A DNA stretch of 64,000 bases, taken from positions 29,892,501 through 29,956,500 of the forward strand of contig NC_065874.1 in the NCBI RefSeq assembly GCF_933775445.1. The letters run 5' to 3'. Below the pieces are notes generated by a model, which had not been told where the DNA came from, did no database searches, and worked only from the letters and a program-made list of their open reading frames with translations. The stretch's first letter is position 1, and each line of letters starts with the position of its first letter. Position numbers and translations under genes: made by a program. Of this stretch, positions 60,852 to 64,000 are shown piece by piece. The stretch comes from Argentina anserina. Taxonomy: Eukaryota > Streptophyta > Magnoliopsida > Rosales > Rosaceae.

Positions 60852-62520
60852 GGAGTGAGGCTGGTAAAAGCGTCATGCCCGTTAGGACCCCAGTACTCAC
60901 TAACCTACCAATAAGAAACTAATGATGTTTGGGCTCAAATTTGAGAATGGTTTCCACGCACGATACAGAGTACATTTTCATTCAAGCTACATGTATCAGC
61001 CCAGAGTATAATTTATTTCATCTAGAAACACAACTTGGTGGGGGGAGGACCCTAGAGCATAGAGAACTTCCCGTGTGTTCTTTCCTTGAATGACAACGAG
61101 CACTTCACTGTCATTGGACATGCTTGGTCATCCCCGAGTAGGAGTTGGTGACGTCATGCTCCTTAATTAAGGAACGTAGGGAGATGTTGGCAGTGGATTG
61201 TGTTAGAAGAAGGCAAGGTTTACGACAGTGGTCGAGTGTGGTGGCGTAGCCATCGTGGGGCGCGCAGTGAGATTAGATCGACGAGACCATCCCAAATCGG
61301 TGTCAGCGGCCAACTTTCATCAGATTTGACCCTAATTGATGTTGGATCGGCGGTGTGGAGGATGTTTTAGTGAGGTCTGGTTTCCAAATCTAATTAGTCC
61401 TTCCGACTTAGTACGACGAAGAGGTCAAAGTGTCGAGTTTTGGTGCAGGCTTGGCGACAAGTGGATGGTGGCAACTTAGTGTTTATGGAGGGGTGGCTCT
61501 ACCACGGTAACCTCTTGACCGCTGGCGGTGTTCTCATCTCGATCTCCCCTTAGTTTGGGGTTTGATTGGATTAAGGAAATAAACTCATTTAGGCCAATTA
61601 AGTTTTTTGCTTTACCTTGTTTTATTTTATTAGATGTTAATCATTTAAGTGCTTTGTGTTCTCTAGGTATGCAGCAAGTTCATTGCTTCGTCAAATGTTC
61701 ATTGACGCATACTAACTGTGTGAAACTTAGTGATGTCGGATATATTCTTTCGCGGTAACATAGTTAGAGAGCTTTATTATTAGACATTAAGTTATGTAAG
61801 GTTGTTACATGATCACTCCATTATGTAGCCGCATTTAACCAAATATTAGAAATGACAATATAGCAATTTTCTCTGCTAATTAGTGTTTTGTTAAGTTCTT
61901 ATTTGTAGAGATTTATATTATTATTTCAAATCTTTATAATCAGGAATTTAGGTTTAACGTCTCTATTAAATGAGTTGTTCCAATTTACAACAACACAATA
62001 CTAGAAGCAGCAAATCTAGACTCTCTACTAGACAAGATTTCTACTACATTAATATGGTTGTAATTGTAAGACTTATAGTATCTATGTTTTATACATAGAT
62101 CTACTATTATATCTCTCATTCATACATAGCTATAGGTATATATGTACTGCTATAAATATCCTCCAATCTGGAATTCTGGTGATGGCCATCGATTAGAGTT
62201 TTAGATAGAAAACATAAAAGTCACCGTGAGTGTGTGGGATTGTCATAGACATGTGGACTAGAAAGAATCATGTGTGTGGATGTGTATATTAGTAACGGTC
62301 TACATTAGTTTCTTGTTTAAATCTCAGGTGTATAAGATAATTAAAATTGATAACAAGAGCTATACTTCTTCTAAAATAGATCAAGGAAAAATACATATGT
62401 ATACGTGTCCATCACGTCTCCGTGTCTAACATATTTTATGTTTGACGTGTGCACGTATCGTATTGTGTTCAATACGGACACTCGTGTCCATGTCCGTGCT
62501 ACTTAGGTTACCAGTGTTAT
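60852..62520. other. Intergenic, no gene seen
   Basis: Mixed sequence. 61040-61520 is GC-richer with no recognised product; 61760-62460 is AT-rich. A block at about 62395-62510 carries repeated GTGTCC/GGACAC words. This may include the LTR of the following copia relic, but no LTR ends were identified. Confidence 0.4.
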
Positions 62521-62529
62521 AACCCCATT

Positions 62530-64000
62530 TCGAAACATTCCTATGTTTCCATGGATGTTACATTTTGTGAACATGAGCTATATTTTTCCCCAAAGACTCC
62601 TCTTTAGGGGGAGAGTAAAATTGAGGAAGAGCAGTCTTTAGGAGATTTCTTGGGTCCCTCATTTCTCATGGTTGACCGAGTACATGAAGATACTTCAGTG
62701 ATAGAATCTAACATGAAGATGTTGAAAGGAGTAACCAGTCACCTCAGCCACCCACATTAGAAATTGATCAACCAACTCCAAAATCACCAGATAGAGATTG
62801 TTTCCCCCTTCCAATACCTCATTAACACCAATACTCCCTAAGGATGATCGAAGGTAATTATTAACCATGTGTCTGAACTTCATGATATTTATGAGCCTAA
62901 CTCTGGAATATAAGTAAGTAACATTGTAGAAGTGTCAAGATTGTCGTTTCGAAAAAATCGTGGCCAACCAAAGGCTCAGTATGAGCCAGATCCTAAAACC
63001 AAGGCCAAATATCCGATAAATAATTACATGTCCTCCCATAGATTATCGAAGTCATATGCGTCTTTTTTACTTCATTTATCTACTATTGTCATTCCAAATA
63101 AAGTACATGATGCTCTAGCGGATCCTAACTAGACCAAAGTTGTGGAGGAGGAAATGTAAATCTTGCAAAAGAATCACACATGGGAACTAGTGCCAAAGTC
63201 AGCAGGGAAGAGAACAATCGGTTGCAGATTGATCTATACCTTGAAGTACACGGTTGATGGTACACTAGATAGATACAAAGCTAGGTTAGTCACTAAAGGA
63301 TATACCCAGATATGACATGGATTATCAGGAGACCTTTGCACCAGTAGCCAAGATGAATATTGTTCGAGTATTGTTATCATTAGCAGCCAACCTAGATTGA
63401 TCTCTAAAATAGTTTGATGTGAAGAATGCTTTCCTACATGGAGACCTCAAAGAAGAAGTCTACATAGATCTACCTCCTGGCTATTCTCTACCTTCAAAAG
63501 CATGAATGGTGTGCAAGTTGAAGAAGTCTATTTATGGACTAAAGCAATATCTGAGGGCGTGGTTTGGAAGATCCAGCCAATTTATGAAATAATTTGGTTA
63601 CAAACAAAGTAACTCTGACCATACATTATTTATGAAACGCTATAAAGATAAACTTACCGTATTTATCATTTATGTGGATGATATGATTGTGACAGGTAAT
63701 GACCTAAAGGAAATAAATAGACTTCAATAGCATCTTTCATATGTTTTTGAGATGAAAGATCTTGGAGGATTGAAATACTTCTTGGGCATTGAGGTGGCTA
63801 AATCAAGTGAAGGCATTTCCCTATCTCCGAGGAAGTATGTGGTTGACTTACTCATGGAGACTGGTTTTGCTAGCATGTAAACCTACAGATACACCTATGG
63901 CGCAAAATAATAAATTAGCAGATCCAGACCAAGTGCCTACTAACAAAGAGAGATATCAAAGGTTAGTAGGAAGGCTCATTTATCTCTCACATACCCGACC
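62530..64000 (+). mobile_element. Third Ty1/copia relic, pol region, runs past window end
   Basis: Plus-strand decayed pol. After a linker with FRKNRGQPKA, the RT begins (TWELVPKSAGKRTIGCR, LDRYKARLV-KGYTQ). It goes on with [26 protein letters not shown], the catalytic FIIYVDDMIVTG at about 63661-63696, and LGGLKYFLGIEVA. It reaches LVGRLIYLSHTRP at the window edge. Stops and frame changes (for example near 63130, 63315, 63730 and 63880) break it. Orientation is opposite to the other two copia relics, and the sequence is a different subfamily. Confidence 0.85.

Overview
This is plant nuclear DNA, almost certainly from a eudicot. It is AT-rich, its genes have GT-AG introns, and it carries plant-only families (UDP-sugar glycosyltransferases with a PSPG box, class I small heat-shock proteins, a COPT copper transporter). 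Most of the sequence is layered transposable elements. The style of the repeats suggests Rosaceae, but that is only an impression. No bacterial, organellar, CRISPR or rRNA feature was seen.

Layout. 1-2621: LTR-type repeat cut by the window edge, with three tRNA-like units. About 4.0-12.8 kb: a Helitron with a lightly damaged Rep/helicase gene, an undamaged nine-exon RPA-like gene and a textbook 3' terminus (hairpin plus CTAG). 13184-22854: an old minus-strand Ty1/copia element with both LTRs, PBS, PPT and TATAT target duplications; nested in it are two solo LTRs and one hAT MITE, each with its own target duplication. 23060-25754: solo LTR (duplication GGCAT). 26066-26530: COPT-type copper transporter gene, minus strand. 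27136-29138: hAT-like element holding about 2.8 copies of a ~506 bp tandem repeat. 30737-37506: decayed autonomous hAT element split by a second solo LTR. 38632-40052: long-TIR Mutator-like element with a captured RNA polymerase subunit RPB3 exon (Pack-MULE). 41403-42862: first glycosyltransferase gene. 44551-44649: long AG microsatellite. 44877-46012: large inverted repeat of copia pol DNA, followed by a second copia relic up to about 48.5 kb. 48491-49008: hAT MITE. 50011-51655: second glycosyltransferase gene. 52661-53092 and 58505-58987: two class I small heat-shock protein genes (the first lacks an internal segment). 54091-54420: intronless P2 ribosomal stalk gene with a shifted middle. 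55584-57881: broken hAT/DUF4371 gene. 59364-60848: PIF/Harbinger-like element with a Myb/SANT-like ORF. About 62.5 kb to the end: decayed copia pol, plus strand.

The host genes most likely to work are the copper transporter, the two 444-residue glycosyltransferases (a separated tandem pair) and the two small heat-shock genes. There is no sign that they form a pathway together. The value of the window lies in the readable order of insertion, the near-intact Helitron, the satellite-like array inside a hAT element, the retrotransposon hairpin and the Pack-MULE. All boundaries were read by eye; no alignment or search was run.
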